Shown: positions 9,866 to 19,176, counted from the first letter of the stretch. The stretch is DNA of 64,000 bases from Chryseobacterium sp. BLS98 (GCF_001045445.1 NZ_LFNF01000002.1:186001-250000); one strand, 5' to 3'. Translations and numbers: made by a program. Notes: generated by a model from the sequence alone, not told the origin.

Positions 9866-11149
9866 ATGAAATACACAATAATAACTTTTTTAGTGGCAGC
9901 ATTCATTGCGCAAACCACTATCGTAAAGGCCCAAAAAAATCGATTTGACGCAGAAAGACTGACAAGAATCGACACTGTGGTCAATAAACATATAGCCGCA
10001 TCCCACATTCCGGGTGCATCGGTGCTTATTATCAAGAATGGAGAGGTAGTGTACCAAAAGGCATTTGGCTATGCTGATGTGGAAAAAAGAACCCAAATGA
10101 AGACTGATGCTATTTTTAGAATTGCCTCCCAATCCAAAGCAATCACAAGCCTTGCTGTAATGATATTATGGGAAAGGGGGAAATTCCAGCTGGATGATCC
10201 GATTTCAAAATATATTATGGCATTTAAGGACCCAAAAGTTTTAATTAAGTATAATGCCAAGGATGGAAGCTATACCACAAGACCAGCCAGTAGGGAAATA
10301 ACTGTAAGAGATCTTTTAAGACATACCTCCGGCATCGCCTATCCCGCCATTTTCAGTGACCCTACGATGTGGAGTCTATATGAAAAGACTGCCATTCCCT
10401 CAGGTATTGGAACAATGGCATCGACTGTTGGCGATAAGATGAAATTATTAGCGAGATTACCATTGCAGCATGATCCGGGTGAGCGCTTTACCTACGGGCT
10501 CAATATAGATCTGCTCGGATACCTGATTGAGATATGGAGCGGAGAACCTCTGGATCAGTTTTTAATGAAAAATGTCCTGATTCCGATGGAGATGAATGAC
10601 ACTTATTTTCATATTCCTGAAAAGAAACAGGGCCGGCTGGTCAGCCTATACGAGACGACAACGGAGAATAAGCTGATTAAAGTGAATCATCCCATTTATG
10701 AAGGTGTCAATGCGGACTTCCCTAAGATGCAAGGAACCTATTTATCGGGTGGCGCGGGTCTAAGTTCCACAGCGGGCGACTTGGCTAAATTTTACTCTCT
10801 TTTTCTAAATAAAGGTCTCTACAAGGGAAAAAGGATCATTAGTCCCAGCACAGTTGAACTAATGCTTACCAATCAATTAGGTGATCAGGTCGCTATATCT
10901 CCTTTGCCTCCGCAGCCGGAAAACTTTCAGTTCACGCTGGGTGGATTTGCACTGGTTACCGAAAAGAATGCCTACCTCTCTCCAAGAAGTATAGGCTCCT
11001 TCGGATGGGGAGGTGCATTCAATACACATGGCTGGGCAGACCCAAAAGAAGGAATCATAGCACTACTCATGACCCAGGAATACCTTTCGCCCTGGTATTC
11101 TATTGGTGAGGATTTTCAGACTGCTATTTACCAAGCTATCACAAATTAG
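9866..11149 (+). CDS. Periplasmic serine hydrolase, class C beta-lactamase family
   Basis: This 427-aa protein has a signal peptide (about residues 1-22, ending VKAQ) and a beta-lactamase/D-alanyl-D-alanine carboxypeptidase fold. The SxxK nucleophile motif is SQSK within FRIASQSKAIT, and the second motif appears as YGLN within FTYGLNIDLLGYL. Class C family proteins of this type are esterases, transpeptidase-like enzymes or beta-lactamases, and sequence alone cannot separate these. It is the last gene of the LysR-linked operon. Together with the deacetylase it suggests envelope or xenobiotic-ester metabolism. Confidence 0.85.
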   Translation: MKYTIITFLVAAFIAQTTIVKAQKNRFDAERLTRIDTVVNKHIAASHIPGASVLIIKNGEVVYQKAFGYADVEKRTQMKTDAIFRIASQSKAITSLAVMILWERGKFQLDDPISKYIMAFKDPKVLIKYNAKDGSYTTRPASREITVRDLLRHTSGIAYPAIFSDPTMWSLYEKTAIPSGIGTMASTVGDKMKLLARLPLQHDPGERFTYGLNIDLLGYLIEIWSGEPLDQFLMKNVLIPMEMNDTYFHIPEKKQGRLVSLYETTTENKLIKVNHPIYEGVNADFPKMQGTYLSGGAGLSSTAGDLAKFYSLFLNKGLYKGKRIISPSTVELMLTNQLGDQVAISPLPPQPENFQFTLGGFALVTEKNAYLSPRSIGSFGWGGAFNTHGWADPKEGIIALLMTQEYLSPWYSIGEDFQTAIYQAITN

Positions 11150-11451
11150 CTTTACACAATATCACTATTTGTTTCCTATGGATTCTGAATTTAGTTTAAA
11201 GCCAAAAACCGCCCACCTATCATTTTATGGGTAGTCTACTATTTTTAATTTTAATACCCTTGGTTCACAAATGGAAAAAGTTGTATTTAGCAATCAAATG
11301 CATTAAATAAATTACATTCACAATTAGAAAAACGTAGACGATTATTAATCAAGAAATTAAAAATCACCACCATAACTTTGTATCCGCAGCGTACAAAAGC
11401 AGTATTGATTTTTCAAACTTCAAATTATCTATTAAATACATTAAAATTCGA

Positions 11452-11615
11452 TCAATATCGGCAAGAAATTGGTTCGAAGATAATCCTGTCGAGGTCACTG
11501 AAAGAGACAACTATTTATTAGTTGTCTCTTTTTATTCCTAAAAATCTCTTTACCAAACTTTACAATCTGACCTTTTGTGTTCAATATTGTAAGCCTAAAT
11601 ACTTGATCTTTTAAA
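11452..11615 (+). repeat. Dispersed repeat copy 3 with tRNA-tail-like motif
   Basis: This is the homologue of 1141-1310. It has GGTTCGAAGATAATCC followed by TGTCGAGGTCAC at 11471-11498, then a terminator hairpin, then a shared tail (TTTACAATCT, TTTTGTGTTC). Removing the four bases GATA from the motif leaves an almost normal tRNA T-loop, T-stem and acceptor 3' strand. The two copies lie in the same orientation and bracket 10.3 kb. The rest of 11150-11702 holds no gene that I can see. Confidence 0.65.
11503..11529 (+). terminator. Terminator hairpin in repeat copy 3
   Basis: AGAGACAACTA and TAGTTGTCTCT pair perfectly over 11 bp with a 5-nt loop and run into TTTTTA on the plus strand. It could terminate the 8402-11149 operon, about 350 bp after its last stop codon. 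Confidence 0.75.
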
Positions 11616-11660
11616 ATAAAACTTCTTAAATAGCCTAATAATAATTTTTGATACAATAAA

Positions 11661-11684
11661 AAAATCCCGCATTAACGGGATTTT
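11661..11684 (-). terminator. Rho-independent terminator of the DUF2911 gene
   Basis: AAAATCCCG and CGGGATTTT form a 9-bp stem 18 bp after the stop codon of the minus-strand gene at 11703. On the minus strand the stem is followed by TTTTTTA. Confidence 0.85.
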
Positions 11685-11702
11685 AGTCTATTATACTTTA
11701 GT

Positions 11703-12221
11703 TTACTTTATCTCTACAGGAACTGAGATTTTATCCCAATCCATTGTGAATCCGTTACTGTTTATTTTATAAACTAAATTTTCCTGTCTGGCTGGTAAAG
11801 CTTTTGTTTTTACATCAACGCGTAAAGCATCTTTTGCTTCTTCGTATTTAAAAGCACCCCATTGTTTTGGCTCCTTATTAAAAATCGCTGTCCAGGTTCC
11901 GGATTCTTTAGGGATTAGGAAAAAGCTGTATTTGCCTGCAGGCAGCGGTTTACCCTGAACGGTAATGTCTTTATCCGTTTCGAAGGTGGTTGCTTCATTG
12001 GCACCCGCACGCCAAACTTTATTATAAGCTTCTAAACCGCCCCATATGGTACGCCCTTTTACAGAAGGGCTGCTATAGGCTATTGTAATGGTGGCATCTT
12101 TAATTTTTCCTGTGGCAGTAGCCGGAGGGCTGGCAGGTTTTTTAGTTTCCTGCGCAAAGGCATTCAGTGAAATGGTCATGGTTGCAACAAGGACGGCAGC
12201 AGATTTAATGATAGTTTTCAT
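11703..12221 (-). CDS. Secreted DUF2911 domain protein
   Basis: This 172-aa protein has a signal peptide (residues 1-23, ending NAFAQ) and a single DUF2911 domain. The signature pieces are [39 protein letters not shown] and [17 protein letters not shown]. The family is widespread in Bacteroidota, is predicted to be periplasmic or lipoprotein-like and has no known activity. It has its own terminator. The gene in front of it (12247-12861) ends 26 bp before its start and may share its transcript. Confidence 0.9.
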   Translation of the reverse strand: MKTIIKSAAVLVATMTISLNAFAQETKKPASPPATATGKIKDATITIAYSSPSVKGRTIWGGLEAYNKVWRAGANEATTFETDKDITVQGKPLPAGKYSFFLIPKESGTWTAIFNKEPKQWGAFKYEEAKDALRVDVKTKALPARQENLVYKINSNGFTMDWDKISVPVEIK

Positions 12222-12246
12222 AATATTTTTGTTTGTTGTTGTTGGT

Positions 12247-12861
12247 TTACGAATTTACTGCTTTTGGCTTATAAAACACTAAACCGGTTGCCGAAAATAT
12301 AAAGACTGTCGCTGCCTCCATCTTATCCTGGATTGGTATCAGCCCTCTCCTTTTCTTTCTCTGAAGGATAAGGTGGGCGGCATCCAGCATTTTGACCGTA
12401 TGGATGTAGGGCATCACGATGTTGCTTTCCGGCAGGTTTTCATAGACGCCCATTGAGAAATAGACGATTCCGGACATAAAATAATCAAATTCTTTGAGGG
12501 TATATTCCCTGAATGCTTTTTTGAAAACCAGCAGAGGATTCCGGTATTCCTTCTCCGAAAGCAGGCCAAGAACTCCCGGGGAAATCTTCTCCTGTCGGGT
12601 ATCAACCGTCCATTTTTTGTTCTTCAGCATGATGAGATAGCCTGCCCGGATCAACGACCTCATCGACTGATGAAACCGGAAGATCACCGCCGGATCTTCA
12701 TGGATCCAGCTATTTCTCTTGACTGCATAATTCATAATGTTGCTGAGCCTTTCTTTGGAAGCATCCAGCTCATTGAACTGAAAGAAAGTTTCTATCAGCT
12801 GCAATCCGGAGCGCTTACCTGCCCAAAACTGAGGATCAAAATCTGTTTTTATCTTTTTCAT
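12247..12861 (-). CDS. Hypothetical protein, unrecognised
   Basis: I do not recognise this protein. From the ATG at 12861 ([13 protein letters not shown]) it has 204 residues, mostly alpha-helical and basic. It has no signal peptide and no clear transmembrane segment, although a hydrophobic stretch ([15 protein letters not shown]) lies near the C-terminus. A longer reading from 12900 would add 13 residues, but those bases belong to the adjacent 173-bp repeat unit, so I prefer the internal start. It lies 26 bp upstream of the DUF2911 gene on the same strand, so the two may form an operon. Confidence 0.6.
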   Translation of the reverse strand: MKKIKTDFDPQFWAGKRSGLQLIETFFQFNELDASKERLSNIMNYAVKRNSWIHEDPAVIFRFHQSMRSLIRAGYLIMLKNKKWTVDTRQEKISPGVLGLLSEKEYRNPLLVFKKAFREYTLKEFDYFMSGIVYFSMGVYENLPESNIVMPYIHTVKMLDAAHLILQRKKRRGLIPIQDKMEAATVFIFSATGLVFYKPKAVNS

Positions 12862-12897
12862 GCGTTTGTATCTTTTGTTGTTGAAATTTTGCTTAAC

Positions 12898-13552
12898 CAT
12901 TAAGATTTTTTAAGCGATTAAGGCACATTAAGATCATACCTGAAGCTATTTATTCAGCGAACTGATTTATCCATCTTTGATGGATCTTAACTTTCTTAAA
13001 ACCTTTATTTTTCTTAATGGTTTATATTTTTTCATGAGTTGTATTTTTCATTGATAAAATTTTGCTTAAACATTAAGATTTCTTAAGCGATTAAGGCACA
13101 TTAAGATCATAGCTGAAGCTATTTATTCAGCGAACTGCTTTATCCATCTTTGATGGATCTTAGCTTCCTTAAAACCTTTATTTTTCTTAATGGTTTATAT
13201 TTTTTCATGAGTTGTATTTTTCATTGAGAAAATTTTGCTTAAACATTAAGATTTTTTAAGCGATTAAGGCACATTAAGATCATAGCTGAAGCTATTCATT
13301 CAGCGAACTGCTTTATCCATCTTTGATGGATCTTAACTTTCCTTAAAACCTTCATTTTTCTAAATGGTTTATATTTTTTCATGAGTTGTATTTTTCATTG
13401 AGAAAATTTTGCTTAAACATTAAGATTTTTTAAGCGATTAAGACCCATTAAGATCATAGCTGAAGCTATTCATTCAGCGAAATGCTTTACCCATCTTTGA
13501 TGGATCTTAACTTTCCTTAAAACCTTCATTTTTCTTAATGGTTTATATTTCT
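12898..13552. repeat. Four tandem copies of a 173-bp unit
   Basis: Units begin with CATTAAGATT at 12898, 13071, 13244 and 13418, so the period is 173, 173 and 174 bp. Each unit carries AAGCGATTAAGGCACATTAA, a CTGAAGCTATTxATTCAG inverted repeat and the palindrome ATCCATCTTTGATGGAT (first copy 12969-12985). Each ends with TTTCTTAATGGTTTATATTT or a close variant. Copies differ by only a few bases. The last unit is truncated at about 13552. No reading frame runs through it, and the first unit abuts the 5' end of the gene at 12247-12861. Confidence 0.9.
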
Positions 13553-13744
13553 CCTTTATTCACGATAAAGTTTTCAGCATATGAGATATGCTGAGTTTTA
13601 ATAGAAATAAATCTGTGTTCCCGTGAAAGCCCTGAAGCCGCAATGGATTGTACACTCCACTGTATCCTATCATGATACTTTATGTAGTGAAGCAGCTTAG
13701 AAAAAGATGATTGTAGAAAAGTAAAACAGCATGAAATAAAAACG

Positions 13745-13939
13745 GCATGGGACTCTACAATATCTGAACTAGAGGTACTGGTATACCCAACACACAGATA
13801 AGAGAGCCCACGCCTAGGTCGTGAGCTTCCTGCTTATCGTCTTGTGTGTTTAAAAATTACCAGTTTTTCTAGTACAAGATTCTAAGCAATAGCTTCTATT
13901 TTTCTTTGAAGTATCGCAAAGCTACCTTTTTTGTAGCTT
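13745..13939 (-). ncRNA. Structured RNA candidate (long rod, 6S-like)
   Basis: Bases about 13766-13875 can fold into one long interrupted hairpin. The outer stem pairs GAACTAGAGGTACTGGTA with TACCAGTTTTTCTAGTAC. The middle pairs AACACACAGATAAG with CTTATC...TGTGTGTT, and the tip pairs GCCCACG with CGTGAGC around CCTAGGT. On the minus strand a TATATTTG box (13946-13953) lies just upstream, so a transcript of about 190 nt is plausible. Length, rod shape and internal bulges recall 6S RNA, but I cannot confirm a family. No protein is encoded here. The rest of 13553-14020 shows nothing else. Confidence 0.45.
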
Positions 13940-13945
13940 ATTGTA

Positions 13946-13953
13946 CAAATATA
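13946..13953 (-). promoter_or_regulatory. Promoter -7 box for the RNA candidate
   Basis: On the minus strand this reads TATATTTG, an exact match to the Bacteroidota housekeeping -7 consensus TAnnTTTG. Transcription would start near 13939, at the edge of the folded segment. The -33 element is less clear. Confidence 0.4.
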
Positions 13954-14020
13954 GAAAAATTTTTGATTATTCGGATTTCAGTCCGATATTTTTATAAGAA
14001 TATGTAATTTATTTGTTTTT

Positions 14021-14242
14021 ATGACAGAAGCAAATAGAAAAATTGTTGAATTTATAAGGGATGAATGGGTTATTCCTGTGAACAATAACAGCAAATTTGC
14101 AGTAGATCATAATATAGATGAAAAGACTGTTCGAAGAATAAGGGATGATGAAAACTATCAAATTGCTCTTCTTACAATAATGCGAATTTGCCATGCTAGA
14201 AATATGACTCTTGCCAGCTTTTTCGAGATGGTTAGAATATAG
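14021..14242 (+). CDS. Small helix-turn-helix protein
   Basis: This 73-aa protein (MTEANRKIVEFIRDEWVI...) looks like an XRE/Cro-type DNA-binding domain reduced to its minimum. Helices around KFAVDHNIDEKTVRRI and the typical ending LLTIMRICHARNMTLASFFE match the last helices of HTH_3 domains. It has no effector domain. It converges with the defence operon at 14388-17991 and is separated from it by a perfect hairpin. It may regulate that operon or itself, but nothing in the sequence proves it. Confidence 0.65.
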   Translation: MTEANRKIVEFIRDEWVIPVNNNSKFAVDHNIDEKTVRRIRDDENYQIALLTIMRICHARNMTLASFFEMVRI

Positions 14243-14297
14243 ATTTCAATAAAACCTATACACTCCTTAATATATAAATTTGAGCTGAGTTTAAATA

Positions 14298-14342
14298 TTA
14301 ACCAATCAAGACTATCTGTATTAGATAGTCTTGATTGGTTAA
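14298..14342. terminator. 20-bp perfect inverted repeat between convergent genes
   Basis: TTAACCAATCAAGACTATCT (14298-14317) and its exact complement (14323-14342) are separated by five bases. It lies between the HTH gene and the convergent DUF262 gene, so a bidirectional terminator is the simplest reading, although neither side has a long T run. Confidence 0.6.
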
Positions 14343-14387
14343 TTTCATTAAGATTAGTTATGTAGATGAATTTGTAACAATCATTAT

Positions 14388-16691
14388 TTAAGATCTATAT
14401 TGTTCTATTATTGAATCCAATTTAGAAGAAAAACGTTCAAAATAATCATTATTAACATTTTCATTGTTTGCATTTTTCAAGAGTATCAACATGTCTCTAA
14501 TAATATTTTTAATTGTTTTGGAATCTAGTTCTTTTTGCTTTGCATATAGTACTAACCATGTAATATAAAAATCTTGGTAAGATCTTCTAAACGATTTTGA
14601 ATTTTTAACATTAAAAAAATCATTTATTTCTTCCTTTTTTTGATCAGAGTTAAATAATCCACCAAAATCATCTATTAATTTTTTTGTTTTATCAATACTT
14701 TTATTAAATAAATGTTTTTCTTCACTATTTTCATCCAACTTTGTCAGGAAATCTGTTATTGCAGACTTATTTTTAATTCTACAAGTAATCCTATCAATTC
14801 TTGGAAATAATCCCAACACTTTATTATATGATTCATTTTTATCTAGGTGATAAATTAAATATGACAAAATTGTTATTAATTCTTCATTTTCCATTCTATC
14901 AGTTCTTCCTTCTATTCTTTCCTTGCTATAAAACCATTGTATATTTTCATAGGTAACAGCTTTGATTTTACTTATAATTTCATTATCTACTGTAGAATTC
15001 CACATTTCAAAGGAATTATTATTAATCGGATAAGGTTTTTGATTCAATCTAATAAATAAATCTGTTGCCGAAAATTGGTCATTAAGGCTTTGTTCAATAA
15101 TTATTTCATCTATAATAAAATCCAAAATTTTATCTTGTTCTAATGGTGATAAAGCCGAAAAATTCATTCCATTTTTATTCAATATTTTTAATCCTTTTAA
15201 TTTAAAATTATTATTTATTGAATAAGTTAAAGCTCCATTTTCATTTACATATGCTCTTCCTAAAAAAGCAATAATAGATAATAATCGTTGTTGTCCATCT
15301 ATAACTTCTTTAACATTGTCTTTCCTTTTAAATATAAATATTGGGGGTAAATTAATTCCTAAAAGAATACTTTCAATAATAGAAGATGCTTTTAGAACTG
15401 ATATTTTTTCTTGACGCTGATATGATGGTCGTATAAGGTATTTATAAGACTTAACATCAGATAATATTTCTTCAATTGGTTTAGATACAGGTGAAGGTTT
15501 ATTGATTCTTAAACTTGCTAATTTTTTTAGAACATCTTGCGCATCACTATCTGTTTGAAGTAAATTCTTTAATTCTTCATTAAATTCAGACTTCCTTATA
15601 TATATTTCAAAATCGATATTAAATTTATTCTCAAAAAACGTGGCAATATTAGCAAATCTTTCCATTATATTTTTATAATAGTAAGCGCTATCTTCAGAAT
15701 AAATAAGTTGATGTATTTGTAAATACTTTAGTAATTCATTTTGTATATCATTAGCATCTAGTATAACTCCTTCTTGTTCAGAGATTCTGATTCCCCACAA
15801 CAATGCTTCATTCAAAAATCTATTTTTATGATCAAACTTATTTTTAATGAAAAAATTATTAATTTTAAAAAGTGTTTCAAGTTGCTTTATGTAGATGGAA
15901 AATTCAAAATCTAAATCTTCAATTGTATTGGTGAATGTTTCATATAATATTGACATTATTTCACTTCTTCTCGTTCCTCTGGCATATTGTGAAATAGGAA
16001 ATTTTGAAAGAATAAATGATCGACGTAAAGCATCTATCATTTTCTCTATTAAATCTGCTGTATTATAGTCGTTTTCAAAGAAACATGTTTTAACATTTAG
16101 ATAAAAATCGTCCTTTTCTAATTTCCTTTCAAATAATTTAGAAAGATAGTCCGTATCATATTTTGCAGCGTCGACCTCAACTGAAGTCAACGAAGTTATT
16201 CCAGTGTTATATCGTCTAAAAATTTCTTTCTTTATTTTGTCCTCTAACTTTTCATCAATTCCAACTATAACTTCAAATTCGAAAATTCTTATATTCGAAT
16301 TCCAAAATATTTCTTTTACTTCATCACTTAATTTATTATATGTTTGCTTAGCCAAAGCTGGTAATGATAATAACCCTTTTTCAGTCAATGTAAAATCATT
16401 CTCAATGAATCTTTTTAAAGTTTCAAATCTTTGTCTTCCATCAATAACTTCAATACTGGTTCCGGACTTAAACAAGATTAGAGGAGGAATTTCAGTACCT
16501 AACAGAACACTTTCTATAAAAAAAGTTTGCTTTACATTATCCCAAACATAATTACGTTGATAATATGGTTTGTAATCGATTCGTCTTAAATTACGCTCGC
16601 TTAACAATGTCTTAATAGATAAAGTCCTAGGAGTAATTTTTAAACTTCCTTTAAATATATCTATAAAATTTTTTTCTATTAAATTACCCAT
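14388..16691 (-). CDS. Tandem double-DUF262 protein, putative defence effector
   Basis: From the ATG at 16691 (MGNLIEKNF) this is a 767-aa protein; that start lies 1 bp after the upstream stop, so translation is probably coupled. It holds two DUF262 (GmrSD N-terminal, ParB/Srx-like) domains in one chain. Domain 1 (about 20-320) has YYQRNYVW, SVLLGTEIPPL and IDGRQR at residues 83-88. Domain 2 (about 410-700) repeats the set with SYQRQEK, SILLGINLPPI and IDGQQR at 464-469. DUF262 domains occur in modification-dependent restriction and other phage-defence proteins, where DGQQR binds or hydrolyses nucleotide. I see no DUF1524 HNH nuclease after either domain, which is unusual. Confidence 0.8.
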   Translation of the reverse strand: MGNLIEKNFIDIFKGSLKITPRTLSIKTLLSERNLRRIDYKPYYQRNYVWDNVKQTFFIESVLLGTEIPPLILFKSGTSIEVIDGRQRFETLKRFIENDFTLTEKGLLSLPALAKQTYNKLSDEVKEIFWNSNIRIFEFEVIVGIDEKLEDKIKKEIFRRYNTGITSLTSVEVDAAKYDTDYLSKLFERKLEKDDFYLNVKTCFFENDYNTADLIEKMIDALRRSFILSKFPISQYARGTRRSEIMSILYETFTNTIEDLDFEFSIYIKQLETLFKINNFFIKNKFDHKNRFLNEALLWGIRISEQEGVILDANDIQNELLKYLQIHQLIYSEDSAYYYKNIMERFANIATFFENKFNIDFEIYIRKSEFNEELKNLLQTDSDAQDVLKKLASLRINKPSPVSKPIEEILSDVKSYKYLIRPSYQRQEKISVLKASSIIESILLGINLPPIFIFKRKDNVKEVIDGQQRLLSIIAFLGRAYVNENGALTYSINNNFKLKGLKILNKNGMNFSALSPLEQDKILDFIIDEIIIEQSLNDQFSATDLFIRLNQKPYPINNNSFEMWNSTVDNEIISKIKAVTYENIQWFYSKERIEGRTDRMENEELITILSYLIYHLDKNESYNKVLGLFPRIDRITCRIKNKSAITDFLTKLDENSEEKHLFNKSIDKTKKLIDDFGGLFNSDQKKEEINDFFNVKNSKSFRRSYQDFYITWLVLYAKQKELDSKTIKNIIRDMLILLKNANNENVNNDYFERFSSKLDSIIEQYRS

Positions 16692-16692
16692 A

Positions 16693-17991
16693 TTATAAAT
16701 CTTGTAAATTTTCAACTATAAATAAAAACTCTATTCTCTGATCAGTCTCAATAACAGATATATTTAACTCAGATTCTGTTGGTTTTTGAAACTTTGAAAA
16801 ATATAATATCGTGTACAAATGTCGGCTAATTATTTTTTTTATTAATTCTTTAGTAATGTCTGTGTGGTTATTAAAATCATTCAAATCAAAAATCAAGGAA
16901 AATTTAAAATTATTACTGATTTCTAACTTAACTTCAATATTTAATCCTAGCAATTCGTAGGTAATAGACTTAAAGATATCAGTACTTGATTCAATGCTTG
17001 CAAAGTTTTTGAGACCATCAACAATAATATGTTCATTATTCTTTAAAAATTGCTCTAGTTTATATCTCTTTATTCCGACTAATTCACATTCAAACTCATA
17101 TTTATCTAGTGTATTTAAGTGTTTAAATAACCCATATTTAATAACATAAGATCTAACTTTCAGCCCTAAGCTCGTATGGTAATTGTAGTACAACACAAGG
17201 AGTTCATCGTCTGATAATTGTGATCGTATAAGTTTGAAATATTCGCTTTTTTTGTATTCATCTATATTAGCAGAATCTACCAAAACCATTAGTCGATAAA
17301 GTGTTTTAAAATATGGAGAAAGTTTATCTTTATTTTCATTATAAACTTCAAGATACTTTTCACAAATTATATTAATAGATTTACCTATACTATCTTCATC
17401 TAATTGAGTTCCTTTTAGTTTTTCTGTTAATGTACCAAAATAATTTTTTGATGGGATCAAATGATTTAAAGAATTTTTCAATTCATTAAATATTGATAAA
17501 TATGAAAAAAAACTAGTATCAAATTGTTGAGCTTTTGCTATTCCTGATTGCTCCTTCATTTCTCTATTCTGTAATTTGTAAAGGTTAGTCTGCTCCATAA
17601 TTAGTTTTGTTTGTTCTTCATAAACTTTTCTCGTTTCAATAAGTTCTTCTTTTTGATTCTTAAATTCAATAACCTGTTGTTCCAGAGCATCAGTTTGTAA
17701 TCCTAGATTTTGCTGATTTATATTGATGTCCTTTCTTTGTTCTTTCAATGCAACATAAAATAAAATCACCCCAGCCAAAGAAAATAAACTTCCAATAAAA
17801 CCTCCAATAAAATCCCCAAACTGTCCCATAATAGCCTCATCGAAATACCATTCAAAGTACCAACTACCAAAAAGAATGTATAAAAGAATTGTAATTGCAA
17901 TGGTTATTAAACCAAAAATGCTTAATATTTTACCTGTTTTTTCAGAAAAAAATGCCTCTTTTCCATCAGGTTGGTTTATTATATTACTCAT
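16693..17991 (-). CDS. Putative phage abortive infection protein (AbiC-like)
   Basis: This 432-aa protein has two transmembrane segments (about residues 22-42 and 60-83, with FIGGFIGSLFSLAGVILFY). A charged coiled coil follows (about 85-145, rich in Q, E and K). The cytoplasmic domain begins AQQFDTSFFSYLSIFNEL, the signature of the putative abortive-infection family named after lactococcal AbiC. It heads a two-gene minus-strand operon with the double-DUF262 protein. Such anchored proteins are thought to sense or trigger membrane-linked cell death on infection; that role is inferred from the family. Confidence 0.8.
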   Translation of the reverse strand: MSNIINQPDGKEAFFSEKTGKILSIFGLITIAITILLYILFGSWYFEWYFDEAIMGQFGDFIGGFIGSLFSLAGVILFYVALKEQRKDININQQNLGLQTDALEQQVIEFKNQKEELIETRKVYEEQTKLIMEQTNLYKLQNREMKEQSGIAKAQQFDTSFFSYLSIFNELKNSLNHLIPSKNYFGTLTEKLKGTQLDEDSIGKSINIICEKYLEVYNENKDKLSPYFKTLYRLMVLVDSANIDEYKKSEYFKLIRSQLSDDELLVLYYNYHTSLGLKVRSYVIKYGLFKHLNTLDKYEFECELVGIKRYKLEQFLKNNEHIIVDGLKNFASIESSTDIFKSITYELLGLNIEVKLEISNNFKFSLIFDLNDFNNHTDITKELIKKIISRHLYTILYFSKFQKPTESELNISVIETDQRIEFLFIVENLQDL

Positions 17992-18000
17992 ATACTTTAA

Positions 18001-18504
18001 TATAAAATGTAAGTGGTTAATTTTTTAAAATATCAAAAGAGTTCAAAGTTTAAATGGTACTTTGAATCAATTGTAAATCAATATAGACACATTCAAAATG
18101 TCTACTGGCAATACGAATTTAGAATACTTAGAAGAATCAAATAAGACATACTAAGCTATGTAATGATTATGGAATATTTGCTTGCATTTTTATTTAATTA
18201 GGGAATTATGATATATTAGTTTATTACAATATAAATTCTTTTTTATTTTTTAATTATATTCTATTAATAATAAAGTTAAAAAATATGCTCATTCAAGAAC
18301 GGCGTAATTTAATGTTTTTTATTTATTAATTCAAAAAAATTGCTTTACGGAAATCCTTTTTTTATATACTAATAATTTTAGTATTGTTTCCAAATACTAC
18401 TCTACTTTCTGAAGTCTCTTGATTTCGGAGCAAGTTTAATTGAAATAATCCTATAACCAACTCAAAGCATCACAACTTTACTCAACAAAAAAAATAAAAA
18501 CCAC
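18001..18504. other. AT-rich gene-free stretch
   Basis: I find no coding sequence, repeat or convincing hairpin here. It contains the upstream region of the AbiC-like operon and the downstream end of the 18505 gene. Base composition is strongly AT-rich. Confidence 0.6.
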
Positions 18505-19176
18505 CTATGTCTTCCTAATTGCACTCCTCGTAAGAAAGATATAATTAAACATACAAAACGTCGCTGCCGCCCCAAACGTATGCCATAAAAAGTGGGTTCC
18601 GAAACTGAACCATTCCCATTTATCAGCGATACGGAAGGTCAGTGCAAAAACAAACGACAATAAAGCAAAGCCTACCCATTTGCCGGCTTTCCATTGGGTA
18701 TACATCAGGTATCTTAATACTGAGAAAAGCACCAATGAGGCCATGATTGCATAATTGACGTTGATAAAAAGAAAAGTGTTATATGCCAAAATCCAGTTCC
18801 TCAAAGCGAACATAAGTGCCAGATATCCCAGAACCATTGCAACCGCATAATACCATCTGGTGCTCTGGGCTATAAAATAAAATCCGGCAGACAGACAGAG
18901 TAACATAATGGGCAGCCAATCCATCATGATGAACACCGGCCATTGCCTGAAAGAATGGTAAATAGTTCCCCCAATGGCCCCAATATATAATAAAACCAGG
19001 CAATAGGTTAAAAAAGGATATTCTTTGAAATTACCCTTCATTTTAAGGGTCCAGAAAATGGCTATAGCTAAAAATAATACAGCGGTAATTGCATTCAACG
19101 GCTCAGGGAATAACTGCGCCATATCGGTTTCTTTATATAATAGGCCTCCGTCCGGAGGTAATAGGGGTATCGGCAT
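18505..19176 (-). CDS. Ceramidase-like (CREST) integral membrane protein
   Basis: This 223-aa protein has about seven hydrophobic segments. It carries the histidine/aspartate pattern of the alkaline ceramidase/CREST superfamily: GGTIYHSFRQWPVF followed by MMDWLP, and near the C-terminus FGTHFLWHTFGAAA. In that superfamily three histidines, an aspartate and a serine hold a catalytic zinc for amide hydrolysis of sphingolipid-like lipids. Bacteroidota make sphingolipids and related amide lipids, so a lipid hydrolase is a fair inference. It stands 114 bp after the two-component genes on the same strand; no link is proven. Confidence 0.7.
   Translation of the reverse strand: MPIPLLPPDGGLLYKETDMAQLFPEPLNAITAVLFLAIAIFWTLKMKGNFKEYPFLTYCLVLLYIGAIGGTIYHSFRQWPVFIMMDWLPIMLLCLSAGFYFIAQSTRWYYAVAMVLGYLALMFALRNWILAYNTFLFINVNYAIMASLVLFSVLRYLMYTQWKAGKWVGFALLSFVFALTFRIADKWEWFSFGTHFLWHTFGAAATFCMFNYIFLTRSAIRKT

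Noticed and set aside
12862..12900. Upstream extension of the hypothetical protein (MVKQNFNNKRYKR)
   Set aside because: These bases are part of the 173-bp repeat unit; the ATG at 12861 gives a protein start free of repeat sequence.
12898..13552. Regular repeats that might suggest a CRISPR array
   Set aside because: The units are 173 bp long and nearly identical throughout, with no short repeat/unique spacer alternation and no cas genes nearby.
13766..13875. Long imperfect palindrome as an integron attC site
   Set aside because: The left box fits RYYYAAC but the right side does not give GTTRRRY, and there is no integron integrase or cassette array. A structured RNA fits better.
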